A program made the position numbers and the translations under genes. A DNA stretch of 64,000 nucleotides from contig OV121082.1 in assembly GCA_921293015.1 (NCBI GenBank), forward strand, positions 52,410,971 to 52,474,970. The letters run 5' to 3'. Source of the DNA: Phorcus lineatus. Lineage: Eukaryota > Mollusca > Gastropoda > Trochida > Trochidae. This document shows positions 24,001 through 33,787 of this stretch, piece after piece. The number at the start of each line of letters is the position of its first letter. The stretch's first letter is position 1. The notes beneath the pieces were generated by a model. It was not told where the DNA came from. It saw only the letters and a list, made by a program, of their open reading frames with translations, and did not search any database.

Positions 24001-26774
24001 TAGATAGGGTTCTTCCTCTCGCAATGTTATATATAATAATATACTATTGCACCAGGGGTACGTTTGGCCACCGGACAAACTTTCCCAACTCATAAGAGCC
24101 GAACGTGCCCCAAACAAATCTACCGAATAAAAAAGTTTTGGTTTAGACCTGAAATGAATACGATGTTAACATTGACAGATGCAGTGAGTACAGAAGTGAT
24201 AGTTAGGTCTTAGAAAATATGTTGAACAGACAGAAAAACCTTATGAAAATTGAACATCAGGAGCTACAAAACAATAACTCTCTACCTACTTAATTGGTTA
24301 AAACCGTGTTAAAAACATTCTTCGGTTTGGAAAGTTGCGCAATCCTCAGTTTGTGGCATATTCCATACTGATCAAATGACAATCTCGAGTTATCAAAAAG
24401 TTTGAATATTAAACATGGAATGTGTAATCGCAGGTGGGCACATGTGCCTCGAGGCCGAACCTACTCCTACAGTCTAGAAATATGTCACAATCAAAAGTGC
24501 AAATGGTGTTATTCAATATCCTCTCAATGGGTCCATTTCTGATTTAGAAAAGTTACCAAGCAGGCACTGCCATTGGACATCGCAAAGGGGAAATGAAACC
24601 AAACTAGACAAATACAGGCGATTTGCTAAGCTGCGATCATACTAGTCTTAAAATAAAAAAGACAGTTTCAACACCATGTTGAATATAACAAATTTAACAC
24701 AACTTCAGAAGTTCAAAAGCAACAATGTTCAGCTCATGAACGCGCCTACACCAGAAGACTAGGAAGACCGGATCTTTCAACCACTATTGATAGTTCCAAT
24801 ACTCTACACAATTATCGTCAATGGGACTTTTCATCAGAAATAATCAAACGGAAAATAGAGACATCTATTAACTGAAATGAGTCACAAAACATATTTGACA
24901 CGAGAGAGTTTACTTATGAACTGAATATCTAGAATAAGGGCAAAATATAGCAAACAATATTATGTGACTATTGTCAAATTCTGGTTGTGAGCTACTTTAC
25001 TTACATACCCAGATAGAAAACTGTTTCAAAAGATTTGCTAACACCAATGTACTATTTCAGAACAGCCGATGCTCGCAGGTTCCACCACAATGCATAGCCG
25101 TAATGGTATTGCGGACTTTCTCCCTACAATAATACTAGCAGCCGCGATATAAGTGAAATACTCTTGAAAGCGGTGTTAAACCACATATCACCTCACCTCA
25201 CTATCTCAGTAGTTTTCCTGATGAAAAGTCCCCCGGGATGATATGTGGTTGAGTATTGTATCTTCCAACCCTAGGTGACCGAAGAATTTGTTACCAGTGC
25301 TAATCATAATCCTCTAGTCAGCGGGACACTTCGATCCATAGACTAAACAATCGTAGTTTTGGCAGAGAGGCTCTTTAGTGTTGGTGTTATTTCTGGCCTG
25401 ATTATTGACGTGATCCACATGATAAACTCATCACGCTATGTCGAGTCCTTGTAGCCAGATCAAACACATTGGCATAACTTTGATTTGATTTTCCAGAACA
25501 CAAACCAGCAAACTGGAATACTCTTATTAGAAATTCCTTTTCAAAGTTCATCTGATCTTGGGACGTCTTCTAACAAATCCATATGGCGAATGATTGGATA
25601 AATCCCCTTTGGTTTGTACAGAGGTAGTTGCAATGAAACAGTCAATGTTTTGGGTTGAAATAGATCCCTTGATAGATCGTTAAATAACAGGACGTTTTCG
25701 CTGATTGTTATAAATACCTGTAGGCCATTTTAGCCGTTAACCTCCCCCCCCCCCCCCCAAAAGTATCTAGTCTCTTGTATCAGAATATCATGAAATGTTA
25801 GATCACCGCTGTCTATCAGTAAAATCAAACAAGTTAAGAATTGTGAGTAGTTAAATAAACATATAGGCTTGTAATCCCAAGTACTTTACTAACTAGTTTC
25901 CATACTACAAAACACTACACAAATGTTCCATCGTTGTAATTTGAAGAGAACACTAGTACATGAAGAATGTAAAAGATATACAGTAATATACAGACACCAT
26001 TAATATCGGTCTTAAGTAGCGCATCTATGCATTGGTCATGTGGAATACCAACTGCACTAATGATTTCACAAGTCAAAGGAAAACATATTCGTGTCAACGA
26101 ATAGGCATTATACTAATAGTATTTATATTATGTGAGTAAGGGATTTAAAGCCGTATTGATTCGCTGTTTGTTCATGTTCTTATCTAAATATAAATGAGCT
26201 TGGAGTGGTGACTTTATGGCTTTAAGGCTTGATTTCAAAGTCAGATAATGTATTGCAAAAATGGCGTAAAACTATAGTTTACTAGTAATCCTATATATTA
26301 TCTCTAAATTGTTTAGACTTAAAGGGTTGGTACTTTAAAATAAGGATACTACTTATTGAGGTGACAAATTAGATAGATAATAAATATTTCGAGCAATGTA
26401 TTACAACAAACAAAAAAACAAAAAAGTTAAATGAACAAAGTATGTATTAATAAAGGTCCAAAAATATAAACATTGATCAATAAATGTCTAGCATTTGAGC
26501 CTATAGGTAAATAGTTAAAACTAAACGTTTGGCAAGAAAATACATAATGACAATATGATGCAACTAAATGAGTTATAGTTCCAAGAGACGTCACAAAATC
26601 ACTTATTAAAAATAATTATTGTGATATTAATATTTTGAAAAACTAAATAATTCAAAGTAAATTCAAGTAAAAGTAAGATGGATGATTGGAAAACATACCT
26701 GCACCAACGTATAGTACGAAGATAAGTCCAAAGACAAGTAGATTCCGAATAAGCACACGTCCAGGCAGCAACAT
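8838..26774 (-). CDS. Secreted, probably GPI-anchored Ly6/uPAR (three-finger) protein, three coding exons
   Basis: Coding exons read on the minus strand at 26774-26699, 11190-11059 and 9040-8838 join to 136 residues. Each junction is GT...AG and splits a codon after its first base, so the frame is preserved throughout. Residues 1-25 form a signal peptide (hydrophobic core LLVFGLIFVLYVGA). The mature part has ten cysteines at about 31, 34, 42, 52, 60, 77, 85, 98, 102 and 107. It opens with LKCLQCNS and closes with CYATCDSDGCN, the Cx3CxxxxCN-type ending typical of LU-domain and Quiver-like proteins. N51 lies in an N-X-T sequon. A hydrophobic tail (about 122-136) ends at the stop, as expected of a GPI signal. 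Family members bind receptors or modulate channels at the cell surface; the partner here is unknown. Introns of 15508 and 2018 bp hold several mobile elements. Exon structure and motifs are seen; expression is inferred. Confidence 0.88.
9041..11058 (-). other. Intron 2 of the Ly6/uPAR gene
   Basis: A 2018-bp intron with donor GTAAGT and acceptor ctatttcag. It holds one TTAA element of family B (10453-10781). A related 3' end pattern (gtgctgctgtcactttaa) at 10881-10898 suggests further decayed repeat sequence. The rest shows nothing recognisable. Confidence 0.8.
10453..10781. mobile_element. TTAA-flanked MITE, family B, copy 1
   Basis: The element is bounded by TTAA on both sides. Its left end reads AGGGGCAGTATCACGTTTTT, and the reverse complement of its right end reads AGAGGTAGTAACACGTTTTT, giving about 20-bp terminal inverted repeats. 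It is 329 bp with no coding capacity. TTAA target sites fit piggyBac or Kolobok transposases; the superfamily cannot be settled from the ends. Relatives are at 13817, 29731 and, decayed, about 41730. Confidence 0.75.
11059..11190 (-). CDS. Ly6/uPAR gene, coding exon 2 (first half of LU domain)
   Basis: The 132-nt exon is bounded by the acceptor tttcag (11196-11191) and the donor GTAAGT (11058-11053), and enters and leaves in phase 1. It encodes the first five cysteines, including LKCLQCNS and DKYCIKF, which form the first loop of the three-finger fold. A plus-strand open frame over the same bases is a shadow. Confidence 0.88.
13817..14195. mobile_element. TTAA MITE, family B, copy 2, with internal tandem expansion
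   Basis: Starts TTAAAGGAGCAGTAGCACG, matching family B, then contains a 47-bp tandem repeat where other copies have a single unit (gccaaatgta / gccaaatgca). Beyond it the sequence follows the family (gtgtgaaaacc, gcgtagcttaaccgaacatg) but no clear right terminus was found, so the right edge is approximate. Confidence 0.6.
13864..14041 (+). repeat. 47-bp tandem repeat, about 3.7 units
   Basis: Units share agtatatgcttatgcc and aaatgcattatcttctcaaa and recur every 47 bases or so. Because the period is not a multiple of three, the repeats give overlapping short plus frames that are not genes. The array lies within family B copy 2. Confidence 0.8.
15113..15395 (+). repeat. 49-bp tandem repeat, about five degenerate units
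   Basis: Units read roughly agtgtttcatgaagtgtttt followed by ataaagcaaa and tatttatacgaatatcta. The two central copies are 49 bases apart and nearly identical, and the outer copies are increasingly diverged. No coding content. Confidence 0.75.
17240..17550 (+). pseudogene. Tc1-like transposase remnant
   Basis: One plus frame reads VHAVRDYPQSNDIQPFLSPA and then KRTSLNPTEYLWVIK before a stop. This matches the Tc1 block that follows NARPH (a dyLxxnxIxP..WPA) and the SPDLNPIEhLW segment carrying the last catalytic acidic residue. The preceding bases can be read as LVVGRNQ, the usual upstream LVVxRG block, but only after a frame change, and the DNARPH site is degraded. It is a dead fragment of the C-terminal catalytic domain; no terminal repeats were located. 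Confidence 0.55.
17983..18012 (+). repeat. Adenine-rich low-complexity run
   Basis: Runs of A interrupted by single G (aaaagaaaaaaaaaag type). This could be a decayed retroposon tail, but nothing upstream identifies one. Confidence 0.6.
18495..18990 (-). mobile_element. TTAA-flanked MITE, family A, copy A1, inside the mariner
   Basis: TTAA at 18495-18498 and 18987-18990 bounds 496 bp. The left end AAGTGACACAGAGTATGTT and the reverse complement of the right end AAGGACCTAAGAGTATGTT form the terminal repeats. Mariner coding sequence stops at PRNL just before the left TTAA and resumes after the right TTAA, so the borders are exact. Relative to copies at 31.3 and 33.3 kb it is inverted. The short internal frames are not genes. 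Confidence 0.85.
19472..20390 (+). mobile_element. 5'-truncated LINE (L2/CR1-like), RT C-terminal part
   Basis: From about 19472 the open frame reads KLETCLISIKSWM and NKLKLNDEKTE, then NLGVFLHSGL, RSLIFSRIDYCNSLL, LQKIQNHAARIVT, HITPVLNSLHWL and a final FLWNSLPHELKSASSL...FKSKLKTHLF before the stop at 20262. These blocks are the conserved region downstream of the RT catalytic motif in L2/CR1-superfamily LINEs; the YxDD motif and endonuclease are missing. A 3' UTR of about 110 bp ends in an ATT/TTA microsatellite (20375-20391) in place of poly-A, as in that group. The piece sits in mariner sequence between tacaa repeats (19467-19471 and 20391-20395), probably the target duplication. The frame itself is uninterrupted for about 260 codons, so the insertion is younger than the mariner. 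Confidence 0.85.
21427..21720 (-). mobile_element. TTAA MITE, family A, copy A2
   Basis: TTAA at both borders (21427-21430, 21717-21720). It begins AAGTGACACTGATTATG and ends with gactctgtgcctctttaa, matching copy A1 in the terminal repeats and in the subterminal block tatgaagtttgagatatttgacc. At 294 bp it is shorter than the ~450-500-bp copies and so internally deleted. Confidence 0.75.
23562..24111. mobile_element. Possible MITE with 13-bp inverted ends
   Basis: ggggcacgttcgg at 23562-23574 is the exact reverse complement of 24099-24111. These GC-rich 13-mers are unusual in this AT-rich intron and bound about 550 bp without coding capacity. No target duplication or second copy was seen, so the call is tentative. 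Confidence 0.35.
25744..25758 (+). repeat. Homopolymer run of 15 C
   Basis: Fifteen consecutive cytosines in AT-rich intronic DNA. This corresponds to a G run on the transcribed sense (minus) strand of the Ly6/uPAR gene. Confidence 0.9.
26699..26774 (-). CDS. Ly6/uPAR gene, coding exon 1 (signal peptide)
   Basis: The ATG at 26774-26772 opens 25 codons plus one base, followed by the donor GTATGT at 26698-26693. The peptide begins MLLPGRVLIRNLL and continues as a hydrophobic stretch, so it is a signal peptide whose likely cleavage point falls at the exon boundary. A longer frame covers the same bases but has no motif and ignores the donor. The 5' UTR probably runs up to about 26.9-27.0 kb, where base composition is less AT-rich. 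Confidence 0.82.
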
Positions 26775-29730
26775 GCTTGCAGAAGCACACTACAACTACT
26801 GAGAGCATACCACACCGATTCTTCAGTACCCTAGCGTCATCACCCTCCTTGCTGCACGTGCGAATAAAGGGTCCGCAGCGAGCAGATGAGACCGCTGACC
26901 AATCAACTCGCACGGTATGAGGGATAAGGCTTCAGTGTCAGCCTCACCGAGCACACAACGCTCATCTAACTCGATATACTCTGACATTCTATCATGCATC
27001 GATGAGTTGTGGAATGGACAAGCACGCTGTCTGTAACGCAGCGTAAGAATATGTCTAACTAGTGTGAAGAGGTCTCCGGGCTTCTCCTGGTCCGTATGGT
27101 AAATGTGTGGCTTACATTAACACAAGTAATTGCTATGTATAGGAGACTGCAGTTTCCTTATTATTTGAATTTCCGTCACCTAACAGAGAGTATCGATTCA
27201 GCCTTATTTGTGGCCGGAGACGGAGTCTATGATGAACAACGATTTGTTCTATTCTTTGTTGTACTACTCGTTAAGTATGAAGCCTCCTCAAGCGTTATCA
27301 CAGTAGTTCGTCTTGACATAAGTGCTCTAACAGCGTGAAATCAGGATTAATCCGAATTGAAAATAACAAGGCAACATTTACAATTGCAGGTGTTTCCTTT
27401 GACAAGTGCCGTCTTTGTCCGAACGGATTAGTTCGGTTTGGATAAAGAGTTCATTTTAGTTCAAAAAGCAATTTCATAATGATCAAAAGAAAATCTCTGT
27501 GATCCCAAACATAAACATCTTATATTTATCAACATTGGAGTTAATGAAACCACTGTTCTCAATATAATTGGCCGTTTTTCAGGAAAGGTTCAGCTAGAAA
27601 TGCCATTTGAATGTCCGCATGAAGAAGAGTTCAGATTATTCTCAGGAGTACTTAATAGTACGGCCTTGGGATAAATGCGATGTTAATGATAAAGACTTAA
27701 TGGTAATTTTGATACGAGATGTCACCATGCCAGTCTGAAAATGCGTTCTCAAGCCAGACAATGATAGAACGAAACAATAACGTTCTTATTGGTTTATTAA
27801 TGTGATTAAGGTATCATGTCAACGGAACAGATTACAAATCTAATCAAAGGAAAAATACTTATTGGTTTTTTAAATGGATACAGAATAAAAGTGCAATAAA
27901 AGAAGTGCAGAATAATAAAGCACAGAATTGAAAAAGGTTATAACCACGAACTGAAAGATTTATTAACACAATAGTTAGATTATATTTGTGGTTAATGTTG
28001 TATTACGTTAATAACATAAAGATCAGATTCCTTTAAAGAAATATATATTGTTTTATTCGAAAAGAGATTAAGTAACACTGTAAGTGAACTATTGCACATA
28101 GTGTGACCCAAAATGTTACATGTGTTCACTATCTAAATGGCATGTATCAGAAAATCATTTTGCTTTGGGAATTGGGATTCACGTCTATCATAGTACTGTG
28201 TAAAGTAATAACCGCTGGTACGACTTTGATTTTGGTCAAGGCGAGTTGGTAAGTTTGTAAGTTGGTAAGTTGGGACGGGCTGGCGGTGTTTCCTGACCGC
28301 GGATGTGGGTTGCAAATATATGTATCGGTAACTGTTTCTGAAGGTTTGAAATAATGATTTATGTGTTTGCGTTCTGTTCAAGAAAGAGACCACAATTTAG
28401 ATTATATTGTTTCACTTGATGAACTTTTATCAATAGCAAATTTCACGTCCTTCAATTGTAAAATGCAGCAGTTCGCACACCTCACGCAGAAAATGCCACC
28501 TCCGATAATGCACAAAAGCAACTGATAGTGTCTACAATTCACAACCCCTGTGACAGGGATACGTGTACAGATTACACTAGCCCTTTAAACGGCGGTTGAA
28601 TCTTGTCAATGTACTATCACATTTCTAGGTCATTTTCTTTCAATAAGACCATAAGTTCATGTCTGCAACACTTATGGTAAAGTAGTTATTGATGGAAATA
28701 CGTTTTGCGTTTTGCCGAAAAGCATCTATTTAAAACCATATGTCCTTCGCCTTACAGCGAAAGATGTAGAGGTTATAAATGGAGACATTAAAAGGATATC
28801 CTTTCAATGGTATAACATTAATTTGGGTAACGCCTATCCGAATTACATTTGGTGAACCTACCTTCAAGAGAGCTTTTGTTGACGTATTCTCGACAATATT
28901 TCAGTAAGTAAAAACGTTGATGTGGGCAGATCAGGCAGAAAAGGGATCGAAAGTTGGAAAGAAAGACACAGTGAGAGATAGAAGGCAGTTTTGAGATCGA
29001 CACAAATTTGTCCTACCAGGAGCATGTTACCATAGCTATCGGGGTCTCTGAAGCACCAAAGCCACCTCATAACGATGAGGTATTGAGTCAAGTGGTGGGG
29101 CATGATGGTACAGCTATATTCTTCATTCTTGAACAAAATTCCTCCCGTCACAACGTTTGCTGGTATTTATTGATGTTTATCAGGCACAAATCAAACGTGA
29201 TGATGAATAAGGAATAAAGTGACGGCCACTTAAGGAATCAGACGATAACAAGGTCTTACTTCAAGAAATGTGTATATTAAATATTTCAATTGAATCTTAA
29301 TGGCATTTGTTATCTAATATGTAATCTGGATTATTCATTGGAAAGATGATTTAAGTTTATTTATTCTAGTGGAATTCGAAGATTCAGGATGTATGTTAAC
29401 TTTACGCAATGTTATACCTTACGTATGTTACGTTAACGTAAGACTTACATACTTCAATGAAAATGGTAGTTTACCCACAAGATCTTTGAATTGATTGATC
29501 TTTGATTCAACTATAAATTGGCAATATCCGTTATTTAGGAACATGTTGGTTATTTATTTGAGCTCTTCGGCTTATTGGCATGTCTTTTATGTTTAGTTTC
29601 CTGTTTTTAGTTGTTTTGACGTACACAAAAACGCAACCCTTTGCAATTTATAGTGCTCTCAAAGAAAACGCTGTCCTATAAATTACATTTGGATATTGAA
29701 ATTTGCTTTTTTTGATTATAAAGAATTGGT
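26775..29730. other. Upstream flank of the Ly6/uPAR gene
   Basis: About 26775-27100 is less AT-rich and probably contains the 5' UTR and promoter. From 27.1 to 29.7 kb nothing was recognised. An 80-codon plus frame (27096-27338) and a 95-codon minus frame (28864-29151) have no motif. Confidence 0.45.
26899..26903 (-). promoter_or_regulatory. Inverted CCAAT box upstream of the Ly6/uPAR start
   Basis: A CCAAT pentamer (plus strand) lies 125 bases upstream of the ATG, inside a relatively GC-richer island at about 26.8-27.1 kb. Its position suits a proximal promoter or 5' UTR; no TATA box was found at a convincing distance. Weak evidence. Confidence 0.25.
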
Positions 29731-30072
29731 TTAATGGACAGTAGCACGTTTTTTGAAAGATTTATAAATCAAAATTGAATGTTTCCCTAATGAACATTAG
29801 TTCATGCCAAATGTATCATCTTCAGCCGGTCAAAAGATCTCATTACTTAATTGGACCATTAGTAGTCGTACCATTGGCGACCATTTTTGTGTGAACACCT
29901 TTTAATCATTTAAAGGTAGGGAAACTGATTTGCATGGTTTAACCGATAATGGTATGTTCGTTTTAAGACTGCTTTTCTTGTTTGAAAAACGTTGTCTTGA
30001 AATTGAAAACATTCATTTTCATTTCCTTGAGATCATTTTATCTAGTTTAAAACCAAGCGACTGCCCCTTTAA
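29731..30072. mobile_element. TTAA MITE, family B, copy 3
   Basis: TTAA at 29731-29734 and 30069-30072. The left end reads TGGACAGTAGCACGTTTTTT, and the right end ctgcccctttaa mirrors the family start. Internal blocks (catgccaaatgta, gtgtgaacacct, tcatt taaaggta) match copies at 10.45 and 13.8 kb. 342 bp, non-coding. Confidence 0.72.
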
Positions 30073-31284
30073 CTTTCTAAAACAATCTTATGATATACGT
30101 CATTCCATATATTGATGACACTTATCACTTGTTTCTGCAAGATATCCTAAACAACAATCATGTAAGTTACCAAAAACACACCACTTTTTTTCAAGTCACT
30201 TTCCGAATACTTTATCTGAAGGAAAGAACTACAGCGTGACGTCAATATCAGGTCTGACCATTAGGTGACTGGCTGACAACCTGAATTGCTACTTCATTCC
30301 TTCAAGGTTCACTTCTCACTGTCCTGTTTGTGTCAGATGACAGAACGAAAAATAAGATTTAAATTTGGCACGACATTGCCTCTTTTCGTTTCAAAGACGA
30401 CCAGCATCCGAGGCAGTTCCACTGCGGTGACAAGGTAAGGCAACGTCAATGACGGCCATCATGCGAATGTGATGATAATCCAGGAATCATCGCAGAATTG
30501 CGTTCTCACAGAAGTTTTGGCGCAGGCAAAGATAATGAATAATCCTTAAGGATTTAAAGCTACGAAAATCTTTCTGTTCGCGGTGCCAATACGACGATTT
30601 ATGACATTCACAAAATGACATATTGATAGCAATAGCCGTACAAAAGAAATGATAATCGCACACGCCACTTAAACGGCAAGCCAAAAGTCATGCTCGCTCC
30701 CTTGGTATTTCTTCTGAAGCTCAAGACACTCCTGCGACGGTCAAATGATCGTTATAGGTGCGTAAGTAAGCTAACCATCCTTAGTGTAGTGGCACATTTT
30801 CAGTGTTTTGAATTCGTTACTGTGTGAGGATATCTTAAGTGAGAACTAAGGTTATGAACATGACTTTACGATTCTGTCATTGTGTCCTCTGAAAGTAAGC
30901 AATTCCAATTTATGACTAATACTCGTTAGTAAGCAAAACCTAGCCAGATGTGTTCCACAATCTTTAAATATTTTTTCAAAGCTTATCATTGATCGTTGTG
31001 ATTCAGGTGTAATGACATTAAAAAGATAAATGTGGTATAAGCTTGTTAATGGTGTCTGGTGAGAACCAACGAGAACACAATTCACATATTAAGGGCAATT
31101 TCAAGCACGGAATTTGTTTGAAGTCCCTAAGACTATATTCTGCAGATTGAGGAAATGAAGACACGAATTTCTTTAGTGTCAGAACAGGACTAGAACGAGA
31201 CACTTTGACCAAACATGGATAATGTTCTCTGATTGGAGAACATGTTATGAAATTTAGATTAAATGGATGAGAATTGTAATTCCA
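30073..31284. other. Interval without recognisable features
   Basis: Read in six frames. The longest frames (77-92 codons, minus) show no motif, and no repeat family was recognised. Confidence 0.45.
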
Positions 31285-31735
31285 GTAAAGGGCCACAGGG
31301 TATGTTGTTTAGAGTCACAAATGGTGTTATTCTATCGAGAAGTTGCGGTAGTATGTTAATGCTAATAAGTTCAGTATAGTGACAATAAACAGGTTAAATT
31401 AATGATTTGTTATCGAAAACCGGGCACCAATGACCCAAACGTAATTTTAAAACTAATTTACGGCATACACAAAGACAATTATTGATTGGTATGGTTAGTA
31501 GGTCATTTAACTAACATACATGCATGTAAATTGGATGCAGAACTTCGACCTCCTAACAATTATATGGCTGGGTTTTTTCATTATCATTGTAAAAATATAA
31601 TAGTTTTGTCATTTTACAGATGGAGGTGGAAGTCAAGAGGGGCCAATTCGACTTAACTCGGGACATCTGGTATTTTGACTCTTATATAATTATTTTAGTC
31701 ACATAAAGAATAAAAACATAGTTTGTGTCACTATT
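31285..31735 (+). mobile_element. TTAA MITE, family A, copy A3
   Basis: Begins gtaaagggccacagggtatg and ends catagtttgtgtcactatta, the family terminal repeats with the TTAA borders mutated. Internal blocks (atcgaaaaccggg, caaacgtaattttaaaacta, tatggctg, acttaactcggga) match copies at 18.5 (inverted), 33.3 and 52.4 kb. About 450 bp. Confidence 0.75.
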
Positions 31736-32039
31736 AGTATTATTAAACATCGAGTTTGGAGAGAGGCTTTTATTGAGAATTCTGAAAGTACGTTTTCTTT
31801 CCTAAATTCCCATTATATTACATCGAAACGTTTTAGATAATCTCTGATTAAATGTCTTTAGATGTTCATTTTTATTTTCAGGTAAGGCCTTGTTTGGCCT
31901 TGTAAGGAATGTTTGATCTACCGTGAGTCAAATGAAAATCTTACGGCGCCGGCGTAAAAATTCTATTTCTTATTGATTTCAAACTTGACTTGAAGGTAAA
32001 TATCAATATCACAGTTATCATAATTTTGAAAGTCCTTAC

Positions 32040-32905
32040 TATTCTATAAGGCATATGGGTAGACAAATGCCTGTTGACAGTAAAAGACTTATGTGGACAA
32101 TTTTAGATTATGATTCTTTACAACACAATTTTTCTGATTCATGGAAAAATCTTATAAGAAACAGAAGAAGAAATCCTTCATATAATGTGCAAGTCAGTGT
32201 TTACCAAAGAAATATAGATACGTTTTCTAAAGGCAAAAGTCCATTCTATGATAAACTTATTTCAAAGAATGATAAGCTTGATGTCTGTAAAAAGTGGGAA
32301 TTGACATTTGATTACTATGATTGATTGGCACAACATTTTTAATTCTTACAGATATAGTCTGAAGGATGTTAAACTTCTTGACTTTCACTACAGATTCTTG
32401 CAAAGAGTTGTTTATACAAAAAAGAATTGGTGATAATGAACCTTGTTGACAATGATCTATGTACTATATATCTATGATGTTTCTGAAAGTATTTGTTATA
32501 TTTATTGGGAATGTTGTGAAACCATACATTTCTGGAATGAACTTGAATTTTGGATTAATCACAGACAATAAAATATCTAAATATTTGATTTGGTTCGTTA
32601 GAACACATAATGTTTTAATAAATCAAATCATCATATCTGCCAAAAATATATAATTTTCTGTAAGATATATGATTCGATTCCAAAATTTAGAAATAACAGG
32701 AGGTTTTAGGAAAGAAATTCATTGTAGAAAAATATATTTCAAAAGAAAAAATAAATGAATTTTTTTTTTACAAAATGGATTTCACATTTCCCTGCTTTAA
32801 GCAATATTTAGTTTTCTTAGCAAATGTTTATGCTTCACTGTGTATATTACAATACCTTGCATTGACTCTGTACCACTCTGGAACAAATAAAAATATCCGC
32901 ATAAA
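32040..32905 (+). pseudogene. LINE 3' remnant (L1/Tx1-like ORF2 C-terminus and 3' UTR)
   Basis: An 89-codon frame (32055-32324) ends with SPFYDKLISKNDKLDVCKKWEL. After frame changes it continues as IFNSYRYSLKDVKLLDFHYRFLQRVVYTKK and then SICYIYWECCETIHFWNELEFWIN, the diverged form of the CxxC...HLFWECxxxxxFWxxLxxWI zinc-binding C-terminal region of L1/Tx1-group LINEs. It then reads INQIIISAKNI. The 3' UTR ends near 32905 with ctctgtaccactctggaac and aaataaaaat. Several frameshifts and missing RT and endonuclease show a dead 5'-truncated copy. Clade assignment is from motif style only. Confidence 0.65.
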
Positions 32906-33313
32906 AAATATCACAGTTACATAAAGATATCTTTTTTAAAAAGTTTGCATGTCTTTAATGTCAGCAGACAACCATTAAGAAACTCTTTATGACAAATCTT
33001 GTGACCTTTAACATCTTTACTGTTGTTCCAACTGTCGCAAAGATTCTCTAACGTTTTACCCACCTATATTTAACAAATATGAAGTACAGTTAATATTTTG
33101 AAATGCAATACCAACATGATAAGATGAAAGGTTTATTTGAAAATCTACTTTTATCAAAATATGCTACACTCTTAAAAAAAGATACGCAAAAGTGAAAACA
33201 TTGGACTTGTGTAAAAGCATTAAAAACAAACCAAGCATGATAAACCTTTCTAAAACATCAATGTGGTATGAGTTTGAACAATTTTGGTGTAAACTGTTGT
33301 CATATTTTAGTAT
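32906..33313. other. Interval without recognisable features
   Basis: AT-rich spacer between the LINE remnant and the TTAA element at 33314; nothing recognised. Confidence 0.45.
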
Positions 33314-33663
33314 TTAAAGTGACACAAAGTATGCTGTTGTGGAAAAATATGTAAAACTCCATAAATGTTGTTTTAATTAATCGAAAAGTACATGTAGTTG
33401 TTTCTGAAAATTAACATCTCAATAGCTATCAGTAAGCATAGTGACACAATCAGAGAGATTTATGATCGAAAACCGGACAATGGTGCCAACCATTCACTCA
33501 AACGTAAGATTTGAAACTTAATTATAGCAGGCACACCGAGAAATATAGGTTGGTATTGCTAAATAGGCCATTCAACTAATATACATATAAATAAGACGCT
33601 GAATTTCGACTTCTAAATATTCATTTGGCCGTTTTTAATTTACAATCGAAAAGAAGACAATGT

Positions 33664-33752
33664 TAGTAGTCATGTGAAGCCTTAAGAAAGTCTATGTAAC
33701 TAACTGATGACGTCACAAGTTGTGACGTCATTTCCCATCCTTGCTCTGTATA
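33664..33752 (+). repeat. Split direct repeat A1
   Basis: 89 bp identical to A2 at 37823-37911. It contains a 25-bp palindrome (33707-33731) with two TGACGTCA octamers at 33708-33715 and 33723-33730. The repeat ends at ctctgtata. The first in-frame ATG of ORF1 lies inside the palindrome. Confidence 0.92.
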
Positions 33753-33787
33753 CGCGGCAGGCAGGACGCCATTTTGCGAAACTAACG

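Larger units (their letters stand above)
11191..26698 (-). other. Intron 1 of the Ly6/uPAR gene (15.5 kb)
   Basis: Bounded by donor GTATGT (26698-26693) and acceptor tttcag (11196-11191). It contains the family B element at 13.8 kb, tandem repeats at 13.9 and 15.1 kb, the Tc1-like and mariner remnants at 17.2-20.5 kb, TTAA family A elements and a possible inverted-repeat element at 23.6-24.1 kb. Stretches 11191-13816, 14196-15112, 15396-17239, 20546-21426, 21721-23561 and 24112-26698 hold nothing else I recognise; no further minus-strand exon was found. Confidence 0.75.

Noticed and set aside
26599..26913. 104-codon minus frame covering the signal-peptide exon
   Set aside because: It lacks an ATG, is in a different frame from the phase-matched exon, and runs through the splice donor.
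33707..33787. First ATG of the gag-like frame as start
   Set aside because: It falls in the palindrome of terminal repeat A1. The ATG at 33788, beyond the repeat, is more likely.
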